Positions 1 through 8,171 are shown, counted from the first letter of the stretch. The stretch is 15,844 nt of DNA from JBOGJG01 sp050747825 (GCA_050747825.1 JBOGJG010000055.1:1-15844), one strand, 5' to 3'. The notes: generated by a model from the sequence alone, not told the origin. Numbers and translations: made by a program.

Positions 1-2339
1 TCCTCGCCGCTGTGGTATTCGACCCGGGAGAAACGAGTGAACGCCCGCAAGCCCGCACCTACGGCGGCGATCACGAGATCGGCACTTGTGATTCCCATCT
101 TCCAAAGTGAATCCACCCGTTCGCGGACGATTCTCTCAAGCTCCGGGCGGACGTCGTCCTCATAGGAACCTGTCTCAGCGCCATCCCGCTTCCGTGCGAC
201 CAGAAAGATACTGGAGGCAAGGGCGGCGGATCCCTGTGCACGAAGCCTGCCGGGCTTCTCCGTGTCCAACGGCCACGCTTCGGTTACAATGAAGCCCGCT
301 CGCCGAAGCGCATCGACAAGCGTCGACCAGCCCAGGGTAGTTTTGTGGGCGTAGACTACCGTGAGCTGGCCGCCAGGCTTCAGGACACGGCTCGCTTCCG
401 CGAAGGATCGGGCCATCATCTCTTCATAGGCAACCCTTGCTGCATCGCGATCCCCCCCATGCCTGACGGGTTCCGCAACAGCTTCCTTCTTCTTTGGCGT
501 CAACTCGGTGCTGAAGTGATCGGAATATAGATGACCTATCGTCCGCTTGAGCCAGACGTAAAAGAAGTCGGAAATGTCCGCGTAAGGTACATTGTCGTAG
601 TACGGCGGGTCCGTGATCACAGCGTCAAAGGCGCAGTCGTCCCACGAGAGTTCGGTAGCAGATCCTCGCGCCACAATTGCAGGTCGAGTGACTTCTGCAG
701 CTGTTTGGAGCGCAGAAACCACCCTGTCGATAGCAATCGGCCAACCTGCGTTCTCTTCGTTGAGTGGAGAGGTTTCGGAGAAGTCCCACACCATAGGGAG
801 CGCATGACGCCCGAACATATTAGCCGTTCGTTCGCCGTCCACGCCTAACCAGACACACTGGCTCGAGCTGAAAGAGGCCAGCCGATCCACCATGGCTGCC
901 AGGAGAGTAACCACCGCTACGATTCGGTCACTAGCATGTCCGACGGTCTGCATCTGTTCTTCCGCCGGACGCACAGCCGCAGCGAGAGTCATCAGAGAAG
1001 CGGTTTGGCGAAGTGTAAACAGGTCCCCCCAGCATTTCATGCCGTACGCTTGGATGCGAAATCCGAGGGTGCCTATAGGTGGCAATGGCTCGCGTAGTGG
1101 ACTCAAGCTCGTCCGCTTCAAGAGCTCTTCCAGACGCTTCTCCAAAGCAGGCACGTCAAGTGCGCTCTCTGGTGTGTCATCGGCCGAGATGTACCGCTTG
1201 CCTTGGGACCCCGGCTGTGAGCAGGCGACGGCCATAAGCTGTTGGCCGAGTCGGCGGGATCTTCCCTCTGCCTTGATGAAATCCGTGTCGGCAACGGTTC
1301 CACAGAACGGGCAAGTCGCGTCTCCTCGTTCAGAACCGGCGGACGGGTCGAATCTCAAGGCCTTCACAGAATTCGCTTCGATGACCTCAAAGTGAACGTT
1401 GTGTGATTGGTCTGGCGCGTGTATTCGAAGGGCGACGTAACGCCCCGGACTCTTCCGAGCGGCGCTCTTTCGGCACAACCAAGTCTGTCGGACGAGGGGG
1501 ACCGTCTTGCGGCACGACGGATTCTTACAGGACACGGTGCGCGTCCAGAGATAGGCAACCGGCACAAGATACCCGGGCGGGACCCCGTCGGCCTCGGCAG
1601 GTCGCCACATGTTTGCTTGGCGGAGTGCCTTCCTTCCCTTGAACCGAGGATCGGGAATCAGCGGGTATAGATCCCCGATCTCGGCCTTGACCTTCTCCAG
1701 GACCCAGTTGCCCCAGTAGCGAACCTCTTCCGCCAGACCGCCCCACGTCGAGTCACCCTTCGCGTTCTTCGGGCCGGTCATGCCGCGTGCGTCGGGGTCC
1801 GGTTTGCCATACTTCTGCGGGTAGACAAGCGTGCAGAGCTCAATGATGTGGGCCACCGGGTTGAGATCGAGCGCGTAAGCATCACATCCAAGACGGAGCG
1901 CCTCAAGCGGGATGGCCCCGCCGCCAGCGAACATGTCGAGCACCTTCGGGCGGGGAGCTCGGCCCTCGAGGATATCCTCGACCGTGACCTGGTTGCCCGT
2001 TTCTCTGGAAAGCCGCTCCGCGTGGGCCTCGAGGATGTGGTTCTGGGCCTCGAGGATGACCTGGGGGACACCAGGGTACTTGCAGAGCCGCTCCACGAAC
2101 TTCGCCGCGTTCGCGCGGGTCAAACTCTCCAGCTTCTCCTCCGGTCCGTTGGCGGGCCGGAACCGGCGAGCGGGCACCAGGGCCCCGTACACCGCAGCTC
2201 GGCAGGCCACGAGCGGCCGGCGGGCCCACCAGAGGTGCAGCGTGGAGATGTACCCCTTTTGAGGACTCTTCTCCCGCGAGGCCTCGGCGCTGATGGCCTC
2301 GATGGGCAGGTAGTCCTCTATGAGCCGGCGGTCGTCCAA
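1..2339 (-). CDS. DUF1156-type (COG1743-like) adenine-specific DNA methylase with Zn-ribbon, C-terminus outside window
   Basis: Probable N6-adenine DNA methyltransferase of a restriction- or DISARM-like defence system. I translated the minus strand block by block and the frame stays open to base 1, giving about 779 codons in the window, so the C-terminus lies to the left. Visible features, numbered from the TTG at 2339: an N-terminal block typical of DUF1156 (LPIEAIS near residue 11, then LHLWWARRPL); SAM-binding motif DMFAGGG at 135-141; DLNPVAH from 158; paired cysteines C271/C276 and C343/C346 forming a Zn-ribbon; and catalytic motif TDPPYYDN from 576. The motif order (SAM site before DPPY) fits this family. 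Start choice: TTG 2339 lies one base after the upstream stop and has GGAG nine bases before it. An in-frame ATG at 2420 would add 27 residues but overlaps the upstream gene by 80 nt and has no clear ribosome site. No frameshift was seen, and catalytic residues are present. Confidence 0.9.
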   Translation of the reverse strand, partial: MDDRRLIEDYLPIEAISAEASREKSPQKGYISTLHLWWARRPLVACRAAVYGALVPARRFRPANGPEEKLESLTRANAAKFVERLCKYPGVPQVILEAQNHILEAHAERLSRETGNQVTVEDILEGRAPRPKVLDMFAGGGAIPLEALRLGCDAYALDLNPVAHIIELCTLVYPQKYGKPDPDARGMTGPKNAKGDSTWGGLAEEVRYWGNWVLEKVKAEIGDLYPLIPDPRFKGRKALRQANMWRPAEADGVPPGYLVPVAYLWTRTVSCKNPSCRKTVPLVRQTWLCRKSAARKSPGRYVALRIHAPDQSHNVHFEVIEANSVKALRFDPSAGSERGDATCPFCGTVADTDFIKAEGRSRRLGQQLMAVACSQPGSQGKRYISADDTPESALDVPALEKRLEELLKRTSLSPLREPLPPIGTLGFRIQAYGMKCWGDLFTLRQTASLMTLAAAVRPAEEQMQTVGHASDRIVAVVTLLAAMVDRLASFSSSQCVWLGVDGERTANMFGRHALPMVWDFSETSPLNEENAGWPIAIDRVVSALQTAAEVTRPAIVARGSATELSWDDCAFDAVITDPPYYDNVPYADISDFFYVWLKRTIGHLYSDHFSTELTPKKKEAVAEPVRHGGDRDAARVAYEEMMARSFAEASRVLKPGGQLTVVYAHKTTLGWSTLVDALRRAGFIVTEAWPLDTEKPGRLRAQGSAALASSIFLVARKRDGAETGSYEDDVRPELERIVRERVDSLWKMGITSADLVIAAVGAGLRAFTRFSRVEYHSGE

Positions 2340-2340
2340 G

Positions 2341-2631
2341 TTAGCGTTCTCCACAAATCGGTCTGCTTTCGATCTGGCCTCGTCCGGACTGCTGGAGGTT
2401 CGGAGTGTAGTGGGCTGCATAGTAGATCGTGCCGCCGCAGCTCCTTCGCCACTGGTCCGCGCGGTCATGATTCAGACCCCGTTCCTGCACGTTGTGCAAG
2501 TCGCCCACATCCAGGCACGTCCAGGTCTCGCCGTTCTTGCACCAGATAACGTACACGCCAGCCCGCGCCTCCAGCTGATTCGCTGAAGTGAAGGCGCCCT
2601 CGAACTGGTAGCCATGTCGTTCGAAGCTCAT
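2341..2631 (-). CDS. Small GIY-YIG-like protein of the defence operon
   Basis: A 96-residue protein. It contains GVY at 25-27, followed about a dozen residues later by LDVG at 40-43, then a conserved-looking H55/R57 block and GR...IE near 83-88. This spacing resembles the GIY-YIG nuclease fold, and I recognise the layout as a small uncharacterised family of about 100 aa found near defence genes. A few residues seem to be missing between IE and the terminal CGE compared with what I expect of the family, so activity is uncertain. The ATG at 2631 is preceded by GGGAG with seven bases of spacing. The gene begins 27 nt after darG ends and its stop abuts or overlaps the methylase start, so it belongs to the operon. 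It could be a nuclease subunit or only a structural partner. Confidence 0.7.
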   Translation of the reverse strand: MSFERHGYQFEGAFTSANQLEARAGVYVIWCKNGETWTCLDVGDLHNVQERGLNHDRADQWRRSCGGTIYYAAHYTPNLQQSGRGQIESRPICGER

Positions 2632-2658
2632 GCGCGATCTCCCGTGAAGATTGATTGA

Positions 2659-3789
2659 TCAAACCTCGAGCATGGCCTCCTCGCTCACCGGCAGGTCAGA
2701 GCTCGGCTTCACCTTCAGCCAGCCCAACATGCTCAGGCCACGAATAGTCGCGGCCACGTCCGCTTCCTTCAGAGGTGGGCGCCTTTTCTGTTTCCAACTC
2801 ATCACTTCGCCCAGCACCTCCGATTCGCTCGGCGGCTCGCTTCTCTTCTTGGAGGCGACACCCTTGGCCGCGAAATGCACGGTTGCAGCAAGCTCCGCCT
2901 GCTGGGTGCGCATGCGCATGAACAGGTCGGCGAGCGATTCAATCTTATCCTTCCATTCCGCCAGTTCTCGCTCATAGGCGCGACATGCGTCCTGGAACGT
3001 CGGACCAGTCTTGACAGCGAACATCTGGCCGAGACGCTCCTCACGGATCAGTCCATTGTTCACCAGCCGCGTCACCAGCGCCTTCAATTCGGGCGCATAG
3101 GGGCCGTAGCTACTCCGTCTGTACGAAAGCCCCGTGGGGATTCCCGACTCCGTGGCGAAGTAGGCGATCTTCTGAAACGAGGTCCTGCCGACGGGGTAGT
3201 GGTAGCGTTCGTTCTCGATCTCCTCGAGGATCTTCACGAGCGCGACCCATGCTGGTTTCATCCGACTTGCGGGGTAGCCGCTTGCGGCAGCCTTCTCCTC
3301 CATGGGCGTCTGCTCGAGGAAGGTTGGCTGCAGCTCCTCGTGCGGAGTGCCATACGGAGCGTAGAGTTCCACGGGAATGTCCAGCCGCTTGAGGTGCCGG
3401 TACAGCGTTGGGCCAACAACTCGCCATTCAAGCTGCCCGTGTCCGCACCCGAGGGGCGGAACCGCGAGCGACGTGATTCCCCACTCTCTGTGATGCCGCT
3501 CCAGATAGCGGAGGCCACGCACGATGTCCTCGAGCCTCGAAACCGAGCGCCAGTGATCCTTCGTAGGGAAGTTCAGAATCCACGGAGGCAGAAGCGAACG
3601 GTACAGGTAGGGTTGCCCGAGCTTAACCTCCTTGGCCTCACACCTGCGCAAGTAGTCCTCGTGCATCTCGGGGAATCGCTTCTTGAACTCGAGCGCCACG
3701 CCCTTGCCCATGACGCCCACGCAGTTGACCGTGTTCACCAGGGTCTGCGCCTTGGACTTGAACATGTCGCCGATGAGGACGTTCACCAT
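2659..3789 (-). CDS. darG: DarG-family macrodomain antitoxin (DNA ADP-ribosyl glycohydrolase)
   Basis: Antitoxin of a DarT/DarG pair. In the family, the N-terminal macrodomain removes ADP-ribose from thymidine in DNA and the C-terminal region binds and blocks DarT. The 376-aa product shows a macrodomain over about residues 1-150: GDMF from 7, NTVNCVGVMGKG from 19 (ADP-ribose loop), NFPTKDHW at 73-80 carrying the lysine (K77) expected to be catalytic, and PLGCGHGQLEW from 112. Residues about 170-265 form the second conserved block (WVALVKILEE, FQKIAYFATESG, SYGPYAPELK), which is typical of the DarT-binding half. A charged helical C-terminal tail follows. Length is near the usual 350 aa. The ATG at 3789 lies 10 nt after the darT stop, the usual toxin-then-antitoxin order, and suggests coupled translation. 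Confidence 0.92.
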   Translation of the reverse strand: MVNVLIGDMFKSKAQTLVNTVNCVGVMGKGVALEFKKRFPEMHEDYLRRCEAKEVKLGQPYLYRSLLPPWILNFPTKDHWRSVSRLEDIVRGLRYLERHHREWGITSLAVPPLGCGHGQLEWRVVGPTLYRHLKRLDIPVELYAPYGTPHEELQPTFLEQTPMEEKAAASGYPASRMKPAWVALVKILEEIENERYHYPVGRTSFQKIAYFATESGIPTGLSYRRSSYGPYAPELKALVTRLVNNGLIREERLGQMFAVKTGPTFQDACRAYERELAEWKDKIESLADLFMRMRTQQAELAATVHFAAKGVASKKRSEPPSESEVLGEVMSWKQKRRPPLKEADVAATIRGLSMLGWLKVKPSSDLPVSEEAMLEV

Positions 3790-3799
3790 GGTTCCGTAC

Positions 3800-4399
3800 C
3801 TACCTGAAAAACATGTGCCCGTTGATCGTCACGCCGAGACTCGTCCCCAGCCCGTTGAGCCTGTCCATGGCCTCCTGACAGGACACGTAAGCCCCTACGA
3901 TGAACCGGGGGTCTACCTTGTCTGGAACCAGAATCTCGGCGCACTTCGCAGACTTCTTTCGGTAGTACTGGATCAGATCGGAGTCCCGCCAATCGTCCGC
4001 GAATGTCAGGTCCCGGTCCACAATGCTCAATCCCGCCGGCGCCGCAGCAAACCGGACGTAGTCGCTCGACGCGTTCGCATCCGTGACGACCACGCCGAGG
4101 AGATCCAACACATCCTTGTTCACCTGCAACACGCACAGATCGAGGTGTTGCCCCTGCCGCTGGTAGAGCATCGGGTTTCTGGCGCAGATATAAAGGTTCG
4201 CGTACTCGTGCAGCTTTCGGCCTCCAGGTACAACGACTTCGGCTCTTCGATCCTGAACCTCCTGCATCGCCACCGAAGTATGGCCAACTTTCGACGCGCT
4301 CCTGTTCGACAGGATGCCAAGGCGCAGAATCAACTGGACATTGTCCATGTGTGCGATGTAGTGCAATTCGCTCAGTTCTTCGCGCCTCACGATTGCCAA
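3800..4399 (-). CDS. darT: DarT-family (DUF4433) ssDNA thymidine ADP-ribosyltransferase toxin
   Basis: Toxin that in the family uses NAD to attach ADP-ribose to thymidine in single-stranded DNA, blocking replication; it works as an anti-phage or growth-arrest effector and is reversed by DarG. Motifs in the 199-aa product (TTG start numbering): ELHYIAHMDNV from 11 (NAD site), R51/R52 in the QDRR turn, LHEYANLYICARNPMLY at 63-79 (family signature), and CAEILVP at 153-159 with the catalytic glutamate E155. All key positions seem intact, so the toxin is probably active. The ORF is closed upstream by the helicase stop. The start is TTG 4399 or GTG 4390; GAGGA lies nine bases before the GTG, which is the better ribosome-site spacing. 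No ATG start is available in this frame, which may keep toxin output low. Confidence 0.93.
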   Translation of the reverse strand: MAIVRREELSELHYIAHMDNVQLILRLGILSNRSASKVGHTSVAMQEVQDRRAEVVVPGGRKLHEYANLYICARNPMLYQRQGQHLDLCVLQVNKDVLDLLGVVVTDANASSDYVRFAAAPAGLSIVDRDLTFADDWRDSDLIQYYRKKSAKCAEILVPDKVDPRFIVGAYVSCQEAMDRLNGLGTSLGVTINGHMFFR

Positions 4400-4402
4400 T
4401 CC

Positions 4403-7400
4403 TCATCCTCGTACCTTCCCCGCTACTACCACGGCTTCCGCGGGGATCTCGAAGAACCGCGCCGCGACGATCTCCCGCTTCGCATGTTCCAGTCGAACCG
4501 CAGGGTTGTGGATTCGGACCAACTCCGGGGTCTTGCCCAGGGGGTCCCACACCACGTAGAGCCAGTACGTCTCGGCCAACTGCTGCGCCTTGTACCACTC
4601 GTTGGTCGTCAAGCGGACCGGCTGACCACGCATCCGTCCTTTGACCTCGACGCGCTTCACGAGAACATCGCCTGTCGCCTCGTCCGCGACCCTGTGGGCC
4701 CGGACGTCGAAGCCGAGCTTGAGGTGCCCCACGCGCTCGATGCGATCCTCGGGGAACCCCTCGTTCTTGAGCGCGACAACGACCATGTCCTCGGCGGCCA
4801 GCTCGCTCTTCCTCCGAATGTTCGGATCGAGTTCGTCCGCAAGCTGGCTTTCAGTATCCGTGTCAGGCGCCAAGACGATGGCCGTAGCGACATGACGCAC
4901 GGGGCCGGTTCGGGCGACCCCGAGCCGGTTCAAACCATCAAGCCGCTCCTCCCGTCCCCGCTGAAGCTCATCGACCCGCTTTCGCGCCTCGTCCGCCGGG
5001 AGCTTGTATTCAGGCTTGCTCGTCGCCTCGGCCGCCAGAAGCATGGCCCGCTCCTGGGCGCGCTTGATGCGGGCATCGAAGGACCGTTCCAAGTACTCCC
5101 GGCAGATGCGGGCAAAGTGCTGCCGCTCTTCCTGGCACCGAGCGCGGCAATCCAACTGGTACGTGCTCTTGAGGTAGTCCGAGGCCGCCTGCATGTCTAC
5201 CGAATCAACTGCAGCCGGGGGGCTCGCCTGAGGCGGCAGGTTCAGAAGGATGTCGCTCGGTACGATCTCGAACTGCCCCCGCTGCTCCCGGACTGCCACG
5301 AGCTCCCCGTGAAGCGGAACGTCGTTGCCCTTGGAGTCCTTGCCACGAATGGAGATCTCGAAGAGGTGGAGCCGGTACGGCTCGGTCGCAAGCGGGTCCA
5401 CGTAGAACCCGACCCCTCCCTGCAAGGCCGCCAACTTCTCGTTGATCTTCTCGTCGACCGCGGCGTACAGCGGGTGCCCCGGCCCCATCAGGACAGCGTC
5501 GACATGGGCGGATTGCTCGAGGTGCTGCTTATGAAACGTGACCTTGCGGTACGAGGGATCGGCCTTGCCCAGCCGATGGATCGACCGAAGCCGCTCTGAC
5601 CGCAGGTCGGCCAGGACGTGCTCGATGCGCCACAGGCCGTCTGCCCTTGGCTCGACGCGAAGGCCGACTTCCTTGGCCGCGGCGATGAATTGCGTCTCCA
5701 CGTAGCGGGGCATCAGCCGCTTCTCCTCGACCTCGAGGTTGCGGCGCTGGAATCCAGTGAAGTCCACGTGGCTCCGGGCCAGCGCGATGCCTGTGGCGTC
5801 TTCGTATTCCTTCAACTTCGCCGGATCGATGCGGTCGATCTGGTCCAGGTACTCGTCCAGCCGGCGGGGATCGTAGGCCGCCTCCCTCAGCATGTCGGGG
5901 AGGTTCACATCGTTCAACGACAGCACCTCGCCGATGACGTCGAACACGCGCCCTTCCAAGGCCTCGTTCATCGTGTCCAGCTTCTCCAGCAGGCGGTGGA
6001 GGATGCGTCCCTCGACAATCGGCTGCCCGTCCTCGGAGTCCGTTGCGACAAAGTTGAAGGCGTAACAATCGCGATCCTGGCCGATGCGGTGGATGCGGCC
6101 GAGTCGCTGTTCAAGACGCGTGGGATTCCACGGCATGTCGTAGTTGATCATGAGGTGGCAGAACTGAAGGTTGATGCCTTCGCCGGCCGCCTCCGTCGCC
6201 ACACAGACTTGGGCGGTGGTGCGAAACTGTTCCTGCACCCGCTTGCGCTCATGTGGATTCATTCCACCGTGGATCTCGCACGTGCTGTACCCCCATTGCT
6301 CGAGGTGCTCCCGCACGTATCCCAAGGTCGCGCGGTGTTCGGTGAAGAGAAGGAGCTTGCCCCGGCCGTCCTTGAGCTCGACAAACTGCACCTCCCCAAG
6401 GCACTTCTTCAGGGCAGCCAACTTGGAATCGTTCGCCAGCTCCCGGACCCTCCGGGCCTGTTCGACCAGCTCCTTGAGTGCCGCGATCTCGGCGCGAAGC
6501 TGCTCCAGTTCCAGCGCCGCCGTGTACTCGTCGACGAGCTGGTCGCGGACCTCGTCATCCAGATCATCTTCTTCCTGCTCCGCGTCGGGCAGGCGTCCTT
6601 GAAGGGCTACGAGGCGCTTGGCCCGCTGGGCGGGAGAAAGCCCCTCCAACTCGTCCAGGAGGTCCTGCTGCTTCTTGAGGCGCCGCTTCAGGGATTCGTG
6701 GATGGCGCAGGTCGAACTGACGAGGCGTCGCTGCAGGACCGTGCGAGTGAGCGCCGCGGACGACCGCCGCTGGCCGGTCTGCTGGGGGATGAACTCGTTG
6801 ATGTAGGCCGTGACCGACTTGTAGAGGGCGTACTCTTCGCTGTTGAGCCTGAAGGTTACCGTCTTGGCGTGCCGATCCGGGAAGAGTCGGCTCCCATCGA
6901 GATCCTTCAGGTCCTCCTTCAGGCGACGCAACGACCAAGGCGAATCCTTCCCGAGCCTGAACACGTCCTTCTGAATCGCGGTCGCCTGCTTCCCAAGCCG
7001 GTGCGGTTCCGGGAATAGATCGGGATCGATGAGTCGAAGAAAGTGCGAGAACTTGTCTTCATCCCCATGGTGCGGAGTAGCGGTAAGGAGGAGAATGTGG
7101 TCCGCATCCGATGTGAGGCGCGAGACCAGATCGTATCGCTTGGTCGTGGCCACCTTTGGTTCGCGCCCTTGGCCTCCCGACGCCGTCCTTGCCGAGCACT
7201 TGTGGGCCTCGTCGATCACCACGAGATCCCACCGTTGCTGCCACAGCCGCTCGCGCACGTCGTCCTGCTTCGCGTAGTCAATGGAGGAGATGACCTGCGA
7301 GGACCGTTGCCACGGATTGGTCAACTGCTGCTGGTCCACGGCGGCGAAGATGATGTCGAACGACTCCCCGAACCACCGGAGCATCTCGTCCTGCCACTGA

Positions 7401-7912
7401 ATCGTGAGCGGAGCGGGGCAGAGGATGAGAACGCGTTCGACGGCCTCGCGCAGCTTCAGCTCCTTGATGAGCAAACCGGCCATGATCGTCTTGCCGGCCC
7501 CCGGATCATCGGCGAGCAGAAAGCGCAGGCGAGGCTGCGGCAACATGGCCTGGTAGACGGCTTCGATCTGGTGCGGGAGGGTGCGGATGCCCGACAGGCT
7601 GACGGCAAATTGGCGGTCATGCGCGTAGGCGAGGCGGATACGAGCGGACTCGACCAAGAGGCGCAACCTCTCTGCGTCCGCAGGCTTCGCCGCCGCTGGC
7701 ACCTTCTGTTCCGCGCCGAAAACGGTTGCGGCGTCCGCGAGCGACATGACCGCTTCCTCGAGCGTGCCATCAGGCAGTCGGACGCGGCACTCGTAGCCGG
7801 CCGAGCCGTCTGCACCGAGGACCCTGACGTCCTCCAGGATGACGGGCACGTCGAAGTGCCCCGGGAGGAATATCCGGTGTCCGATCTGCGTTGACAGGCG
7901 GTTCTCAGCCAT
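4403..7912 (-). CDS. SNF2-family helicase with C-terminal DUF3883 domain (DrmD-like)
   Basis: Large DNA translocase of a defence system, 1169 aa from the ATG at 7912. Helicase motifs in order: Q-type region RTLPHQIEAV near 110; Walker A DDPGAGKT at 135-142; DEAH at 234-237; LTATP at 276-280; a charged insertion about 400-500 likely forming a coiled coil; then the RecA-2 motifs, HGGM at 548-551, ATEAAGEGINLQ from 572 and QRLGRIHRIGQ from 602. At the C-terminus, GFDVRAH near 1067 and VEVKGR at 1088-1093, followed by TTNEWYKAQQ, mark DUF3883, whose D...E-x-K pattern resembles PD-(D/E)XK folds. The architecture matches the DrmD-type proteins of DISARM-like systems, but no drmA, drmB or drmC is visible here. 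The ATG overlaps the HTH stop by eight bases and its own stop overlaps the leader of darT. A longer reading from 7996 exists but would overlap the HTH gene by 92 nt. Confidence 0.93.
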   Translation of the reverse strand: MAENRLSTQIGHRIFLPGHFDVPVILEDVRVLGADGSAGYECRVRLPDGTLEEAVMSLADAATVFGAEQKVPAAAKPADAERLRLLVESARIRLAYAHDRQFAVSLSGIRTLPHQIEAVYQAMLPQPRLRFLLADDPGAGKTIMAGLLIKELKLREAVERVLILCPAPLTIQWQDEMLRWFGESFDIIFAAVDQQQLTNPWQRSSQVISSIDYAKQDDVRERLWQQRWDLVVIDEAHKCSARTASGGQGREPKVATTKRYDLVSRLTSDADHILLLTATPHHGDEDKFSHFLRLIDPDLFPEPHRLGKQATAIQKDVFRLGKDSPWSLRRLKEDLKDLDGSRLFPDRHAKTVTFRLNSEEYALYKSVTAYINEFIPQQTGQRRSSAALTRTVLQRRLVSSTCAIHESLKRRLKKQQDLLDELEGLSPAQRAKRLVALQGRLPDAEQEEDDLDDEVRDQLVDEYTAALELEQLRAEIAALKELVEQARRVRELANDSKLAALKKCLGEVQFVELKDGRGKLLLFTEHRATLGYVREHLEQWGYSTCEIHGGMNPHERKRVQEQFRTTAQVCVATEAAGEGINLQFCHLMINYDMPWNPTRLEQRLGRIHRIGQDRDCYAFNFVATDSEDGQPIVEGRILHRLLEKLDTMNEALEGRVFDVIGEVLSLNDVNLPDMLREAAYDPRRLDEYLDQIDRIDPAKLKEYEDATGIALARSHVDFTGFQRRNLEVEEKRLMPRYVETQFIAAAKEVGLRVEPRADGLWRIEHVLADLRSERLRSIHRLGKADPSYRKVTFHKQHLEQSAHVDAVLMGPGHPLYAAVDEKINEKLAALQGGVGFYVDPLATEPYRLHLFEISIRGKDSKGNDVPLHGELVAVREQRGQFEIVPSDILLNLPPQASPPAAVDSVDMQAASDYLKSTYQLDCRARCQEERQHFARICREYLERSFDARIKRAQERAMLLAAEATSKPEYKLPADEARKRVDELQRGREERLDGLNRLGVARTGPVRHVATAIVLAPDTDTESQLADELDPNIRRKSELAAEDMVVVALKNEGFPEDRIERVGHLKLGFDVRAHRVADEATGDVLVKRVEVKGRMRGQPVRLTTNEWYKAQQLAETYWLYVVWDPLGKTPELVRIHNPAVRLEHAKREIVAARFFEIPAEAVVVAGKVRG

Positions 7913-8171
7913 GCCTGCTCTTCTTCTTCGCGTTCGACTTTCGGCCTGCTGGCCTCGCTTCCGTCGTCTTTCCCGATGATCTGGACCCGGAATCATCTCC
8001 GCCGCTGGCCGTTACCCACTCGTCCACCTCCGAGAGCTTGAAGCGCAGCAAGCGCCCCACGCGGTGCGCCGGAAAGCTCTTCGAGTCGACCCAGCGGTAG
8101 ATGGATTCCTTGGCCACCCGTAGATGGGCGGCCACCTCCTCGATACCGACCCAGCCTTCTTCAGGAGCCAT
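7905..8171 (-). CDS. Small excisionase/MerR-like helix-turn-helix protein, first gene of the defence operon
   Basis: An 88-aa DNA-binding protein. Residues about 8-55 (GIEEVAAHLRVAKESIYRWV, then a wing with HRVGRLLRFKLSEVDEWV) match the excisionase or HTH_17 fold used to bind DNA as a winged helix. The tail (about 58-88) is a flexible basic, Ser/Gly/Lys-rich stretch. Proteins like this commonly lead defence operons and may autoregulate them, or help an element excise. The ATG at 8171 has AGGA six bases upstream. The stop lies inside the first codons of the helicase (ATGGCTGA), so the two are translationally coupled. A strong promoter and short direct repeats lie just upstream. Regulator is the likelier role, because the integrase nearby is dead. 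Confidence 0.85.
   Translation of the reverse strand: MAPEEGWVGIEEVAAHLRVAKESIYRWVDSKSFPAHRVGRLLRFKLSEVDEWVTASGGDDSGSRSSGKTTEARPAGRKSNAKKKSRHG

Noticed and set aside
1848..2549. Plus-strand open frame of 233 codons
   Set aside because: Antisense to the methylase SAM-binding region, which I translated through without a break.
2875..3807. Plus-strand open frame of 310 codons
   Set aside because: Antisense to darG; the macrodomain on the minus strand explains the region.
3783..4598. Minus-strand 271-codon frame overlapping darT
   Set aside because: It crosses both the helicase end and darT in another frame, has no domain, and darT motifs are intact in the frame chosen.
3683..5599. Long plus-strand open frame of 638 codons
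   Set aside because: It lies wholly opposite darT, darG and the helicase, whose motifs are clear. Its translation is rich in R, L, V and D with no domain, as expected of an antisense shadow in GC-rich DNA.
5618..7018. Plus-strand open frame of 466 codons
   Set aside because: Antisense to the helicase core motifs; no recognisable domain and no ribosome site noted.
7043..7894. Plus-strand open frame of 283 codons
   Set aside because: Antisense to the helicase ATPase domain; shadow.
7913..7996. Upstream in-frame extension of the helicase (28 residues)
   Set aside because: The added residues are a basic low-complexity run translated out of frame from the HTH gene tail; the ATG at 7912 overlaps the HTH stop in the usual way.
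1..8171. Complete DISARM system
   Set aside because: The helicase and methylase are DISARM-like, but no DrmA, DrmB or DrmC protein is present in the window, so the name is not justified.
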